From Vibrio sp. CAU 1672 (lineage in GTDB: Bacteria > Pseudomonadota > Gammaproteobacteria > Enterobacterales > Vibrionaceae), in the NCBI RefSeq assembly GCF_029223195.1, contig NZ_JARHUF010000008.1, positions 62,001 through 126,000 on the forward strand: a stretch of 64,000 nt of DNA. Direction: 5' to 3'. Position 1 is the first letter of the stretch; every line of letters starts with the position of its first letter. Below are positions 7,784 through 16,382 of the stretch, one piece after another. The translations under genes were made by a program, and so were the position numbers. The notes beneath the pieces are model-generated. The model was given only the letters and a program-made list of their open reading frames with translations, was not told where the DNA came from and did no database searches.

Positions 7784-9145
7784 ATGAAAGGATTCAAAAC
7801 ACTAGCTGCTGGCCTGCTGGCCAGCCTCTTTATGCTTTCCGGCGCACATGCCGAAACACCACAATCGCTGAATGAACTACTGAAAAGCGTCAAATCAGAA
7901 AGCATTATTGAATCAAAAGAAAACAAAGCCCGTGAGGCCGAGTTCAGACAAAACCGCAATCAGCAAGCGGCGCTGCTTAAGCAAGCCCGCGCCGAATTGG
8001 CAGCCGAGCAAAAACTTGGTGACCAGCTCAAGGCCACCTTTGATGGCAACGATAAAAAGCTGACCGAGCTGACCGAAACCCTGCGTGTGCGCTCCGGCAC
8101 ACTGGGCGAAATGTTTGGTGTGGTTCGCCAGTACGCCAGCGAGTTCAAAGGGCTATTCGCGGCATCGCAAAATGCGGTTCAGTTCCCCGAGCGCGATGCA
8201 CTGCTGACCAAACTGGCTGAGAGTAAAGAACTGCCTTCGACCCAGGAGCTTGAAGCGTTCTGGCATACGATTCTACAGCAAGTGGTGGCCTCAGGTGAAA
8301 CCAGCACCACCCAGGCGACGGTTGTCTATGGTGAAGGTAATGAAGCCGTGACTGACGTGACCCTGATCGGTGAGTTCAACGCCATTGCCGATGGCAAATA
8401 CGTTACTTACGTGCCTCAAACCGCCAAGTTTGAAGAACTGTCGCGCCAGCCATCAAAAAACATTACCCGTCACGTTGCGGGATTCGAAAATGCCTCGGGC
8501 ACCTATGAGCCTCTGTTCCTTGACCCGTCTCGCGGGGTGATTCTTTCCCTGCTAGTACAAAGCCCGACCGTTCAGGAACGGATTGATCAGGGTGGTATTG
8601 TCGGTTACGTGATCCTGAGTATGGGTGCCGTCGGTGCATTGGTTGCCCTGTTCTGTTACCTGCGCCTGCTGGTGATCGGTGGCAAGATGCGCAAACAAGC
8701 CAAGAGCGATACGGTTATCCCTGGCAACCCATTGGGTGAAGTGATCCAAGCTTATCAGGATCACAAAGGTGACAACCTGGAGGATCTGGAAGCGAAACTG
8801 GATGAGATTATCCTGCGTAACGCCCCAAGCATTGAGCGTTTCATTAGTTCAATCAAACTGTTTGCCTCCGTTGCGCCGCTACTTGGCCTGCTTGGTACGG
8901 TAATGGGGATGATCGGCACCTTCCAGGCAATCACCCTGTTTGGTACCGGTGACCCGAAACTGATGGCCGGCGGCATCTCGGAAGCTCTGGTGACGACGAT
9001 GTTAGGTCTGGTTGTCGCAATTCCTCTGCTGTTCCTGTACACCCTCGTACACAGCAAAGGCCGCCGTTTGGTTCAAACTCTTGAAGAACAGAGTGCAGGT
9101 TTCATCGCTCGCTATCAGGAAAAACTGCATAAAGCCGAAAGTTAA
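7784..9145 (+). CDS. ttpC: TtpC-like MotA/TolQ/ExbB-domain protein with periplasmic extension
   Basis: A 453-residue protein required in Vibrio for function of TonB2-type systems. It combines a signal peptide (first 23 residues), a periplasmic region with a long charged coiled coil (about 25-120), and a C-terminal ExbB/TolQ proton-channel domain. The latter has a membrane helix near residues 267-290, a cytoplasmic loop, and two further helices containing the conserved APLLGLLGTVMGMIGTF and the segment GGISEALVTTMLGLVVAIP. It is about twice the length of ExbB, which distinguishes it from the true ExbB encoded next. It lies three bases after the DUF3450 gene and nine before exbB, so all are one operon. 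I infer that it stabilises or couples the ExbB-ExbD-TonB complex. Confidence 0.9.
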   Translation: MKGFKTLAAGLLASLFMLSGAHAETPQSLNELLKSVKSESIIESKENKAREAEFRQNRNQQAALLKQARAELAAEQKLGDQLKATFDGNDKKLTELTETLRVRSGTLGEMFGVVRQYASEFKGLFAASQNAVQFPERDALLTKLAESKELPSTQELEAFWHTILQQVVASGETSTTQATVVYGEGNEAVTDVTLIGEFNAIADGKYVTYVPQTAKFEELSRQPSKNITRHVAGFENASGTYEPLFLDPSRGVILSLLVQSPTVQERIDQGGIVGYVILSMGAVGALVALFCYLRLLVIGGKMRKQAKSDTVIPGNPLGEVIQAYQDHKGDNLEDLEAKLDEIILRNAPSIERFISSIKLFASVAPLLGLLGTVMGMIGTFQAITLFGTGDPKLMAGGISEALVTTMLGLVVAIPLLFLYTLVHSKGRRLVQTLEEQSAGFIARYQEKLHKAES

Positions 9146-9154
9146 GGAGGCGCT

Positions 9155-9682
9155 ATGTGGTGGTTAATTGGAGAACTTGAATCGATTAGACGCTTCTTGG
9201 GCATGGGTGGCGAGGTACTCGTCGCCATCTTTATCCTCAGCCTCATGTTATGGGCCGTATTGTTAGAGCGCTGGTTTTACTTTGTGGCCGTTGCGCCCAA
9301 AGCAAGAAAAAAAGCCGTGAGCCTCTGGCAGCAGCGACCAGAACACCAAAGCTGGAATGCCAAAATGATCCGACAAGAAATCGTTTCTCGCCAGGACATG
9401 GAAAACCGAAAAGGGTTGCCGATCGTGAAAGTACTGATCGCACTTTGCCCGCTCCTTGGCCTGCTCGGCACGGTGGTCGGTATGATCCAGGTGTTTGATA
9501 TTTTGGCTGTAACCGGAACAGGAAGCCCTCGAGCTATGGCCTCGGGGATCTCAAAGGCAACAATCCCCACGCTTGCGGGAATGGTGGCATCATTATCAGG
9601 ACTGTTTTTTAGCTCACGTCTTGATCATTTAGCCAAAGTTACCACGCAAAAGCTGGAAGATAAGCTTAAGCACATTGCCTGA
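9155..9682 (+). CDS. exbB: ExbB-type proton channel subunit
   Basis: A 175-residue inner-membrane protein forming, with ExbD, the proton channel that energises TonB. The first helix lies at about residues 20-42. The conserved CPLLGLLGTVVGMIQVF begins the second helix near residue 95, and MASGISKATIPTLAGMVASLSGLFF forms the third, including the conserved Thr and Pro-Thr facing the channel. It is shorter than E. coli ExbB (244 residues), as is usual in Vibrio TonB2-type clusters. A full AAGGAGG ribosome site precedes the ATG. It is immediately followed by exbD. Confidence 0.92.
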   Translation: MWWLIGELESIRRFLGMGGEVLVAIFILSLMLWAVLLERWFYFVAVAPKARKKAVSLWQQRPEHQSWNAKMIRQEIVSRQDMENRKGLPIVKVLIALCPLLGLLGTVVGMIQVFDILAVTGTGSPRAMASGISKATIPTLAGMVASLSGLFFSSRLDHLAKVTTQKLEDKLKHIA

Positions 9683-9708
9683 TGTAAATGGAATTAGAGG
9701 TATAGGTC

Positions 9709-10116
9709 ATGAAAAGACGCTATAGCAGCGATAGCAACGACGAAACCGCTATCGACATGACACCGATGCTCGACATCGTATTTATCATGCTGATCTTCTT
9801 TATCGTAACAACATCGTTTGTTAAAGAAGCCGGTATTGATGTAAACCGCCCCAGTGCCAGCACCGCACAGACCGTGAAAAAGGGCAACATTATGGTTGCG
9901 GTCGGCGCAGCCGGTGACGTATGGGTAGATAAACGCCGCATTGAAGTGGATGCCGTGCGCGCCAACATCGAACGCCTGCGGGCAGAAAGCCCGGATGGCG
10001 CTGTGGTTATCCAGGCCGATCAAGAAGCCAATGCCGGTGTCGTCGTCAAGGTGATGGACCAGATCCGAATGGCAGGTGTCCAAAGCATCTCCATTGCCGC
10101 TACCAATAAGGATTAA
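9709..10116 (+). CDS. exbD: ExbD-type biopolymer transport protein
   Basis: A 135-residue protein with one N-terminal membrane helix and a periplasmic domain. The proton-carrying aspartate is D22 in DMTPMLDIVFIMLIFFIV, matching the essential ExbD/TolR residue. The periplasmic domain (about residues 45-135) shows the expected GDVWVDKRRIEV and VVIQADQEA motifs. GAGGT precedes the ATG, 26 bp after exbB. The tonB start codon follows four bases after its stop, so the proton-motive-force subunits are translated in sequence. Confidence 0.93.
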   Translation: MKRRYSSDSNDETAIDMTPMLDIVFIMLIFFIVTTSFVKEAGIDVNRPSASTAQTVKKGNIMVAVGAAGDVWVDKRRIEVDAVRANIERLRAESPDGAVVIQADQEANAGVVVKVMDQIRMAGVQSISIAATNKD

Positions 10117-10120
10117 GCCT

Positions 10121-10753
10121 ATGCGGTATCTGGCCTCACTTGCACTGGCGCTCGTTGTCTCTCTCGGATTGTTCTGGGGGATGGACAAGCTGGTAAACAA
10201 AGAGCGCCACGAACTCACATCGAATGAAGACCTACGTATGGTGGACTTCATTCGCGTGAAACCGGACGAAAAAGTACAGGAAAAGAAACGCGAACTACCA
10301 AAACTGCCACCGCCGAAACGCCCGCCGCCGCCACCGGAAATGAAGGTGACGTCAACGGTCAAACCGGTAATGGAACAAGTTCCGATGGACATGCCTGATT
10401 TGGATCTGCCTGTCAACGTTACCGGCGGTTCCGTGCTTGGTCACTACTCTCAGGGTGGAAGCGCACAATTGGCCGGTAACGGAGGTCCAACACCGTTGGC
10501 AACCTTCCAACCGCAGATGCCAAGAAAAGCCGCTAAAGCAGGGATTGAAAAAGGCGTTGTCTTACTTGAGTTTACCGTTAATCAGCGGGGTTCTGTGGAA
10601 GACATCAAAATCGTCAAAGAAGATCCACGTCGCCTCGGACTGGGTAAAGCCGCCAAAAAAACGGTTTCAAAATGGACCTTTAAACCTAAGCTGGTTGATG
10701 GGAAGCCCGTCAGTGCTCGTCTAGCACAAGAGATTGAATTTTCAATCAACTAA
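10121..10753 (+). CDS. tonB: TonB energy-transducing protein
   Basis: A 210-residue periplasm-spanning protein that contacts the TonB box of outer-membrane receptors. It has a single signal-anchor helix at about residues 3-21, a short proline-rich linker (about residues 60-72, LPKLPPPKRPPPPP), and a C-terminal TonB domain (about 140-210) with GVVLLEFTVNQRGSVEDIKI and ARLAQEIEFSIN. The linker is much shorter than in E. coli TonB, typical of TonB2/TonB3 proteins of Vibrio. The anchor has no histidine like E. coli H20, again typical of this group. I start at the ATG at 10121, because the frame extends upstream into exbD and only this ATG begins the anchor helix. Its partners are the ExbB, ExbD and TtpC proteins in this operon. 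Confidence 0.92.
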   Translation: MRYLASLALALVVSLGLFWGMDKLVNKERHELTSNEDLRMVDFIRVKPDEKVQEKKRELPKLPPPKRPPPPPEMKVTSTVKPVMEQVPMDMPDLDLPVNVTGGSVLGHYSQGGSAQLAGNGGPTPLATFQPQMPRKAAKAGIEKGVVLLEFTVNQRGSVEDIKIVKEDPRRLGLGKAAKKTVSKWTFKPKLVDGKPVSARLAQEIEFSIN

Positions 10754-10762
10754 GGAGTCACG

Positions 10763-11986
10763 ATGAAAAAGTTATGGAAAAACAGAGTGGCTTCTTTAAT
10801 TCTCCTTGCAGGTGTGGCGTTAGCCACGCCTGCAATGGCGAAAGAAGCCCCTCAGCTATCAGACCGCACATTTCGTACCGTCAATAAAGTCCAGGAGCTG
10901 ATTGCAACAGAAAAGTACGCCGCAGCGGCCGAAAAGCTAACCAGCGCCTTGGAAAGTACCACGTCAAAGAAATATGATCGTGCGGTCTTATTACAGCAGA
11001 TGGGTTTTTTGTACTCTCTGCAAGACAATTACGCCAAGGCATCCCAGTACTTTGCAAAATCGTTAAAGCAAGATGCGCTCCCGGTTCCTGTCGCGCAGCA
11101 AGTGCGCTACAGCCTGGCTCAGCTTTACCTGGCGGAAGAGGAGTTCCAGTTATCCGTTGATACCATGAATAAGTGGTTCAAAATAGCTGAAACAACAGAC
11201 GAGAAACCACAAGCTCACGCTTACATCACCCTGGCCAGTGCCTACGTCCAAATGGAAGATTACAGAAAAGCAATCCCGCCAACCAAAAAGGCGATTGCAA
11301 TGAGTAAGAATCCAAGTGAATCGTGGTACTTAATTTTAATGGCTTCCCATTATGAATTAGGTCAGTTGAAAAGTGTCGCTAGCGTATTAAAGACATTGAC
11401 ATCGAAATACCCGAGTAAAAAACGTTACTGGATGCAGCTTTCCGGCGTATACATGGAGCTAAACCAGGAACGTAACTCTCTGGCGGCCCTGGAAGTGGTT
11501 TACAAAATGGGCAAATTGGAAGGGGAAAAAGAGTATCTTCGCTTCGTGAACTTTTTGGCCTATCAGGGCATTCCATATAAAGCCGCGAAAGTACTGCAAC
11601 TGGAAATTGCCAACGGAAATATAGAAGCCACGAAGGAGAACTACGAAAGGCTGGCCAGTTTCTGGCAGCAAGCGAAAGAGCTTGACGAGTCTATTGTGGC
11701 TTATACAAAAGCCTTTGACTTAAAACCAACAGCCGGAACCCAAATTCAGATTGCACGTTTGATGATTCAAGCCAAAAAGTACTCTGATGCAACGGTGTTT
11801 GTCAGTACCTCGGCACCCGACGCCTCAAAAGAGCAAAAAGCAGAGTTAGCGTACATTCGTGGTATGGCTTTCTTTGAGCTAAAACAGCCGAACAGAGCGC
11901 TGCAAGCCATGCGAAGTGCCGCTCAGTCTCCGAATATGAAAACGGTCGTCAGACCGTGGATCAATTTCCTGGAGACGCAAGGATAA
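10763..11986 (+). CDS. TPR-repeat periplasmic protein closing the TonB operon
   Basis: A 407-residue exported protein with a signal peptide (cleaved after AMA, about residue 27) and several tetratricopeptide repeats. Segments such as AVLLQQMGFLYSLQDNYAKA, AYITLASAYVQMEDYRKAI and SIVAYTKAFDLKPTAGT have the TPR spacing. A TPR protein ends the equivalent Vibrio TonB2-type clusters, so a scaffolding role in the periplasm is likely, but no activity is known to me. GGAG lies before the ATG, nine bases after tonB. The operon ends at the hairpin 60 bp further on. Confidence 0.85.
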   Translation: MKKLWKNRVASLILLAGVALATPAMAKEAPQLSDRTFRTVNKVQELIATEKYAAAAEKLTSALESTTSKKYDRAVLLQQMGFLYSLQDNYAKASQYFAKSLKQDALPVPVAQQVRYSLAQLYLAEEEFQLSVDTMNKWFKIAETTDEKPQAHAYITLASAYVQMEDYRKAIPPTKKAIAMSKNPSESWYLILMASHYELGQLKSVASVLKTLTSKYPSKKRYWMQLSGVYMELNQERNSLAALEVVYKMGKLEGEKEYLRFVNFLAYQGIPYKAAKVLQLEIANGNIEATKENYERLASFWQQAKELDESIVAYTKAFDLKPTAGTQIQIARLMIQAKKYSDATVFVSTSAPDASKEQKAELAYIRGMAFFELKQPNRALQAMRSAAQSPNMKTVVRPWINFLETQG

Positions 11987-12287
11987 CCTGACTAACTAAG
12001 CCGCTGGCTTGATGATGGAAGGTTTAAGTGTGAGTCAGTCGCACGCCTGGGGAAGTGAAAGCTTCCCCTTTTTTCGTGACCACGCAAACGCCCCCGGCAG
12101 CAAAAGCGCCAGAAGATCATCTGGCAACCCGGCAAAGATCGTGATACTCTTCGCCTCCATTTTTCTGGCGGGATAATCACCAACCAACCGATCACATCGG
12201 GGCGTAGTCCTGGCCAGTTCGAACGTAATTCACCATGTCGGGCATCTCCTTCGACATGCACCAATCCAACCAAAGTGGAACAGTACA
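11987..12287. other. Gap between the TonB operon and gmk
   Basis: Contains the terminator at 12049-12074. The remaining 210 bases should hold the gmk promoter, but I see no convincing -35/-10 pair and no gene. A minus-strand open frame across it is only the antisense of gmk and this gap. Confidence 0.5.
12049..12074 (+). terminator. Rho-independent terminator of the TonB operon
   Basis: GGGGAAG and CTTCCCC arms (7 bp) around a six-base loop, followed by six T, 62 bp after the TPR gene. Confidence 0.85.
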
Positions 12288-12911
12288 ATGGGCAAAGGTA
12301 CTCTCTATATCGTATCTGCACCAAGCGGCGCAGGTAAATCCAGCTTAATCTCAGCGATGTTGGAACGTAACCCGACGTATGCGATGAAAGTGTCAGTATC
12401 ACACACCACTCGTGATAAACGCCCGGGTGAAGAGAACGGAGTCCACTACCATTTTGTCGCCAAGCATGAGTTTGAAGCTCTGATCGGACAAGGTGACTTC
12501 CTGGAATACGCTGAAGTATTTGGTAACTACTACGGCACCTCCCGGGCCTGGATTGAAGAAACGTTAGAAAAAGGCATCGATGTCTTTCTGGACATCGACT
12601 GGCAGGGTGCACGCCAGATCCGTACGCAAATGCCACAAGCCAAAAGTATCTTCATCCTGCCACCATCCAATGGTGAACTGGAGCGCCGTCTGAATACCCG
12701 CGGCCAGGATAGTGATGAAGTGATTGCCAAACGTATGGCCGAAGCCAAATCGGAAATCTCTCACTATAACGAGTACGACTACGTGATCGTCAATGATGAT
12801 TTTGATACAGCATTAGTCGACTTTAAAGCCATCCTGCGCGCGGAAAGATTGAAGGAAGAAAAACAGGCTGCCAAATATAAAGGTATGCTTGACGCACTGC
12901 TGGCAGACTAG
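12288..12911 (+). CDS. gmk: Guanylate kinase
   Basis: Phosphorylates GMP to GDP with ATP in the cytoplasm, feeding GTP, dGTP and ppGpp synthesis. The 207 residues match the usual length. The P-loop A-P-S-G-A-G-K-S lies at residues 11-18, followed by the GMP-binding region ([21 protein letters not shown], about 36-56), where the conserved S, R and Y contacts are seen. The acidic D-I-D-W-Q-G-A motif is present near residue 100. It is followed by rpoZ and spoT as in E. coli, linking GMP metabolism with the stringent response. Confidence 0.97.
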   Translation: MGKGTLYIVSAPSGAGKSSLISAMLERNPTYAMKVSVSHTTRDKRPGEENGVHYHFVAKHEFEALIGQGDFLEYAEVFGNYYGTSRAWIEETLEKGIDVFLDIDWQGARQIRTQMPQAKSIFILPPSNGELERRLNTRGQDSDEVIAKRMAEAKSEISHYNEYDYVIVNDDFDTALVDFKAILRAERLKEEKQAAKYKGMLDALLAD

Positions 12912-12921
12912 TTCTGGATAG

Positions 12922-12958
12922 GGGCCGAAATAACCCTGCAGTTGGAAGTTATTTGGCC
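12922..12958 (+). terminator. Imperfect hairpin between gmk and rpoZ
   Basis: GGCC-G-AAATAAC pairs with GTTATTT-GGCC (one-base bulge, 13-nt loop) just after the gmk stop. It is followed by A/T-rich sequence but not a T-run, so it is a weak or partial terminator, or a processing structure. Confidence 0.4.
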
Positions 12959-13054
12959 TCGATACAAATTTTCGCTTCTTTATTCCGCTAAGGAAGCTTA
13001 TATTGCTTATATAGGTTACATGTCTTATCGCTAGTAAATAACTCGCTGAGACTG

Positions 13055-13060
13055 TATACT
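13055..13060 (+). promoter_or_regulatory. Possible -10 element for rpoZ-spoT
   Basis: TATACT, 41 bp before the rpoZ start codon, fits a -10 hexamer. The expected -35 position (TAGTAA) is poor, so this is only a candidate for a promoter independent of gmk. Confidence 0.35.
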
Positions 13061-13100
13061 TTCTCGTCATTAAAAATTTAGTTAACTATTTGGAGTCCTC

Positions 13101-13373
13101 ATGGCACGCGTAACTGTTCAAGACGCTGTTGAAAAAGTTGGCAACCGTTTCGACCTAGTACTGATTGCGGCTCGCCGCGCTCGTCAAATGCAAACTGGCG
13201 GTAAAGATGCACTAGTGCCAGAAGAGAACGATAAGCCGACGGTTATCGCTCTGCGCGAAATCGAAGAAGGTTTGATCACAAAAGAAGTTCTGGATGCTCG
13301 CGAGCGTCAGGAACAGCAAGAGCAAGAAGCAGCAGAATTGGCGGCAGTAAGCAGCATCGCTCACAACCGTTAA
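13101..13373 (+). CDS. rpoZ: RNA polymerase omega subunit
   Basis: A 90-residue subunit that helps assemble beta' into core RNA polymerase and forms one of the ppGpp-binding sites with beta'. The N-terminus [29 protein letters not shown] is diagnostic, including the M-A-R-V-T-V start that in E. coli contacts ppGpp. The acidic, glutamine-rich tail (about residues 70-85) is normal. TTTGGAGTCC before the ATG gives a good ribosome site. It lies 39 bp before spoT and probably shares its transcript. Confidence 0.98.
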   Translation: MARVTVQDAVEKVGNRFDLVLIAARRARQMQTGGKDALVPEENDKPTVIALREIEEGLITKEVLDARERQEQQEQEAAELAAVSSIAHNR

Positions 13374-13412
13374 TTCCGACTTTAGCCATCCACAACTTCC
13401 CGGGCCTATAAT

Positions 13413-15533
13413 TTGTATCTATTCGATAGCCTCAAAGACGTTGTCCAAGAATACCTAACAGAGCCTCAAATTGAGGCTCTGCGTCAATCTTATATTGTCG
13501 CGCGCGATGCCCATGACGGGCAAACCCGCTCCAGCGGTGAACCTTATATCATCCACCCCGTTGCCGTTGCCCGGATCCTGGCCGAAATGCGCCTGGATAT
13601 CGAAACGCTGCAAGCGGCGCTGCTGCACGATGTAATCGAAGACTGCGACGTCAGCAAAGAAGACCTTGAAGGCCAGTTTGGTCTCACCGTCGCTGAACTG
13701 GTGGACGGTGTGTCTAAGCTGGATAAGCTCAAGTTCCGCGATCGCAAAGAAGCGCAAGCAGAGAACTTTCGCAAAATGGTTCTCGCCATGGTGCAGGACA
13801 TTCGCGTGATTCTGATCAAACTGGCTGACCGCACGCACAACATGCGTACGCTTGGCGCGTTGCGTCCAGATAAGAAACGCCGTATTGCACGTGAAACGTT
13901 AGAAATCTACTCTCCCCTCGCTCACCGCCTTGGTATTCATAACATCAAAACCGAACTGGAAGAGCTTGGCTTTGAGGCCCTCTACCCGAACCGCTACCGA
14001 GTACTGAAAGAAGTGGTCCGTACCGCGCGGGGCAACCGTAAAGAGATGATCCAGCGCATCCACAGTGAAATTGAAGGCCGATTGCAAGACTTTGGCCTCA
14101 ATGCCCGGGTGCTCGGACGGGAGAAAAACCTGTTCTCCATCTATAACAAGATGAAAACCAAAGAGCAGCGCTTTCACACCATCATGGACATCTACGCGTT
14201 CCGCGTGGTGGTCGACACCGCCGACAGCTGTTATCGCGTACTAGGGCAAGTGCACAGTTTGTACAAGCCGCGGCCGAGCAGAATGAAAGATTACATTGCG
14301 GTACCGAAAGCCAACGGTTATCAGTCACTGCACACCTCGATGGTCGGCCCACATGGCGTTCCGGTTGAAGTTCAGATCCGAACCGAAGACATGGACCAAA
14401 TGGCCGACAAAGGGGTCGCCGCCCACTGGTCGTATAAAGACAGAGGCGATACCTCCGGTACCACCGCCCAGGTCAAGGCACAGCGCTGGATGCAAAGCCT
14501 GCTTGAGTTGCAGCAAAGCGCGGGCAACTCATTTGAATTCATTGAAAACGTCAAATCAGATCTGTTCCCGGATGAGATTTACGTCTTCACACCAAAAGGG
14601 CGGATTGTGGAACTGCCGCTCGGCGCGACGGCGGTCGACTTCGCCTATGCGGTACACACCGATGTAGGTAACTCTTGTGTTGGCGCCCGCGTTGACCGCA
14701 ACCCTTACCCACTGAGTAAAGCGCTGAAAAACGGTCAAACGGTCGAAATCATCAGTGCACCAGGGGCACGGCCGAATGCCGCCTGGCTGAACTATGTCGT
14801 CACCTCGCGTGCCCGGACTAAAATCCGTCAGGTGCTGAAGACCATGCGTCGTGAAGAGTCGATCACCTTAGGTCGCCGCCTGCTCAATCACGCGCTCGGC
14901 CGCCATAACATTGATTCGATTTACCCGGAAAACATCCAGGAAGTCCTGACGGATCTGCGTTTAGACACGGTTGATGACCTGCTGGCTGCGATCGGGCTGG
15001 GTGAACTGATGAGTATCGTGATCGCCCGCCGTCTGCTGGGTGATACCGATGAGCTGACCACCACCAGCTCAATCCCAAGCGACTCAAGCAAGAAGTTGCC
15101 GATCCGCGGGTCGGAAGGCCTGCTGCTGACCTTTGCCAATTGCTGCCATCCAATCCCGGATGATCACATCATCGCCCATGTATCTCCAGGGCGTGGCCTG
15201 GTCGTACACCGTGAAACCTGCCCGAATGTACGCGGTTACCAGCGAGAACCCGAGAGATACATGGCGGTCGCCTGGTCAAATGAGTACGACAAAGAGTTTA
15301 TCGCCGAGCTGAAAGTCGACATGCTCAACCACCAGGGTGCGCTGGCAGAACTGACCAACGTAATTTCCAAAACCGGGTCAAACATCCATGGCCTGTCGAC
15401 CGAAGAACGTGATGGCCGTTTGTACACGGTAACCGTGTTGCTGACCACCAAAGACCGTGTCCATCTTGCTGGCATCATGCGTAAGATTAAAGCAATGCCG
15501 CATGCGATCCGAGTCCGGCGCAGAAAGAACTAA
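13413..15533 (+). CDS. spoT: Bifunctional (p)ppGpp synthetase/hydrolase SpoT, TTG start
   Basis: Makes and degrades (p)ppGpp, the stringent-response alarmone. Domains in order: HD hydrolase (H48, H72-D73, E76-D77) in the first 200 residues; a synthetase domain with SRMKDYIAVPKANGYQSLHT, where the R-x-K-D signature of bifunctional enzymes replaces the E-x-D-D of RelA; a TGS domain (YVFTPKGRIVELPLGAT); and a C-terminal ACT domain (HQGALAELTNVISKTGSNIHG). The 706-residue length is normal. The start is the TTG at 13413: no ATG is near, the translation aligns from that codon with E. coli SpoT, which also starts with TTG, and the ribosome site is weak. This suggests deliberately low expression. Confidence 0.96.
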   Translation: MYLFDSLKDVVQEYLTEPQIEALRQSYIVARDAHDGQTRSSGEPYIIHPVAVARILAEMRLDIETLQAALLHDVIEDCDVSKEDLEGQFGLTVAELVDGVSKLDKLKFRDRKEAQAENFRKMVLAMVQDIRVILIKLADRTHNMRTLGALRPDKKRRIARETLEIYSPLAHRLGIHNIKTELEELGFEALYPNRYRVLKEVVRTARGNRKEMIQRIHSEIEGRLQDFGLNARVLGREKNLFSIYNKMKTKEQRFHTIMDIYAFRVVVDTADSCYRVLGQVHSLYKPRPSRMKDYIAVPKANGYQSLHTSMVGPHGVPVEVQIRTEDMDQMADKGVAAHWSYKDRGDTSGTTAQVKAQRWMQSLLELQQSAGNSFEFIENVKSDLFPDEIYVFTPKGRIVELPLGATAVDFAYAVHTDVGNSCVGARVDRNPYPLSKALKNGQTVEIISAPGARPNAAWLNYVVTSRARTKIRQVLKTMRREESITLGRRLLNHALGRHNIDSIYPENIQEVLTDLRLDTVDDLLAAIGLGELMSIVIARRLLGDTDELTTTSSIPSDSSKKLPIRGSEGLLLTFANCCHPIPDDHIIAHVSPGRGLVVHRETCPNVRGYQREPERYMAVAWSNEYDKEFIAELKVDMLNHQGALAELTNVISKTGSNIHGLSTEERDGRLYTVTVLLTTKDRVHLAGIMRKIKAMPHAIRVRRRKN

Positions 15534-15542
15534 CCCGCCTCT

Positions 15543-15575
15543 CGCCACCCAATCACATTGGGTGGCGATTTTTTT
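15543..15575 (+). terminator. Strong terminator after spoT
   Basis: Perfect 11-bp stem (CGCCACCCAAT and its complement) with a three-base loop, followed by A and seven T. It separates spoT from trmH, so trmH probably needs its own promoter or read-through. Confidence 0.92.
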
Positions 15576-15593
15576 GTTTGCTTGATAATTGTT

Positions 15594-16277
15594 ATGAACC
15601 TAGAACGCTACCACCGTATTCACCACGTCCTGGCAGCTCGCCAGCCCGATCTCACCCTGTGCCTCGAAGAAGTACATAAACCAAATAACGTCTCTGCTGT
15701 CGTGCGTACCGCCGACGCTACCGGCCTGCATAGAATTCATGCCATCTGGCCTGACAAAATGCGCACCCTGGGCCATACATCGGCTGGCGCACGCAATTGG
15801 GTAGAAGTGGAAACCCATGAGACCATTGACGCTGCAATTAGTGAGCTGAAAGCGCAAGGCATGCAGGTACTGGTAACCAATTTGTCAGAGACCGCAGTGG
15901 ATTTTCGCCAAATCGACTACACCAAGCCAACTGCAATCATTCTCGGCAGCGAAAAAACCGGCGCTTCTGAGCAGGCGAAAAAACTGGCCGATCAGGACAT
16001 CATCATTCCGATGATAGGCATGGTGCAGTCGCTGAACGTATCGGTCGCCAGTGCAGTGATCCTGTATGAAGCGCAGCGTCAGCGCGAGGCTGCAGGCATG
16101 TACGATCGCACCGAAAGTGCCCTGCCGGCAGAGACTATCCAGCGCATTCTGTTTGAGCGCGGCCACCCGGTGCTGGCCAAAGTCGCCAAACGCAAAGGGC
16201 TGGCTTACCCACAACTCGATAACGAAGGCCAGATCATCGCCGACGAGGCATGGTGGCAGGAGATGCAAAAAGCCTAG
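15594..16277 (+). CDS. trmH: tRNA (guanosine-18-2'-O)-methyltransferase
   Basis: SPOUT-family enzyme that 2'-O-methylates G18 in the D-loop of tRNAs using S-adenosylmethionine. The 227-residue protein begins MNLERYHRIHHVLAARQPDL, matching E. coli TrmH. The N-terminal NNVSAVVRTADA motif holds the catalytic Arg, and the SPOUT knot motifs I-I-L-G-S-E-K-T-G and MIGMVQSLNVSVASAVILYE form the SAM site. The frame is open upstream to 15558, but that ATG falls inside the spoT terminator hairpin, so 15594 is used. Upstream G at 15591 gives only a weak ribosome site. Confidence 0.95.
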   Translation: MNLERYHRIHHVLAARQPDLTLCLEEVHKPNNVSAVVRTADATGLHRIHAIWPDKMRTLGHTSAGARNWVEVETHETIDAAISELKAQGMQVLVTNLSETAVDFRQIDYTKPTAIILGSEKTGASEQAKKLADQDIIIPMIGMVQSLNVSVASAVILYEAQRQREAAGMYDRTESALPAETIQRILFERGHPVLAKVAKRKGLAYPQLDNEGQIIADEAWWQEMQKA

Positions 16278-16338
16278 TCCAACCTGACTCGCTTATCTCC
16301 TGTTTGCCTTCAGTTTTTCCTGTACAAAAACACAGCTC

Positions 16339-16368
16339 AATGGTTAACATACTGCTATGTTAACCATT
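16339..16368. promoter_or_regulatory. Long inverted repeat just upstream of recG
   Basis: Perfect 13-bp arms AATGGTTAACATA and TATGTTAACCATT with a four-base loop, ending 14 bp before the recG ATG. Outer bases CTCAA (16336-16340) and TTGAG (16372-16376) can extend the pairing past a bulge. Only a short T-run (TTTC) follows, so it could be a weak trmH terminator, a structure covering the recG ribosome site, or a regulator-binding site. Confidence 0.6.
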
Positions 16369-16382
16369 TTCTTGAGCCTGCT

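Noticed and set aside
7784..9682. TtpC-like and ExbB genes as flagellar MotA/PomA or TolQ
   Set aside because: The order with DUF3450, exbD, tonB and TPR genes, and the long periplasmic N-terminus of the first, indicate a TonB system, not a flagellar or Tol motor.
9694..10416. 240-codon open frame on the minus strand across exbD and tonB
   Set aside because: Antisense of two well-supported genes, low-complexity composition, no ribosome site or recognisable domain.
11992..12636. 214-codon minus-strand frame over the TonB-operon/gmk gap
   Set aside because: Half of it is antisense to gmk, it starts with no ribosome site, and the translation is not protein-like.
15558..15593. Upstream ATG start for trmH
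   Set aside because: It lies inside the spoT terminator stem, and the extra residues are not conserved.
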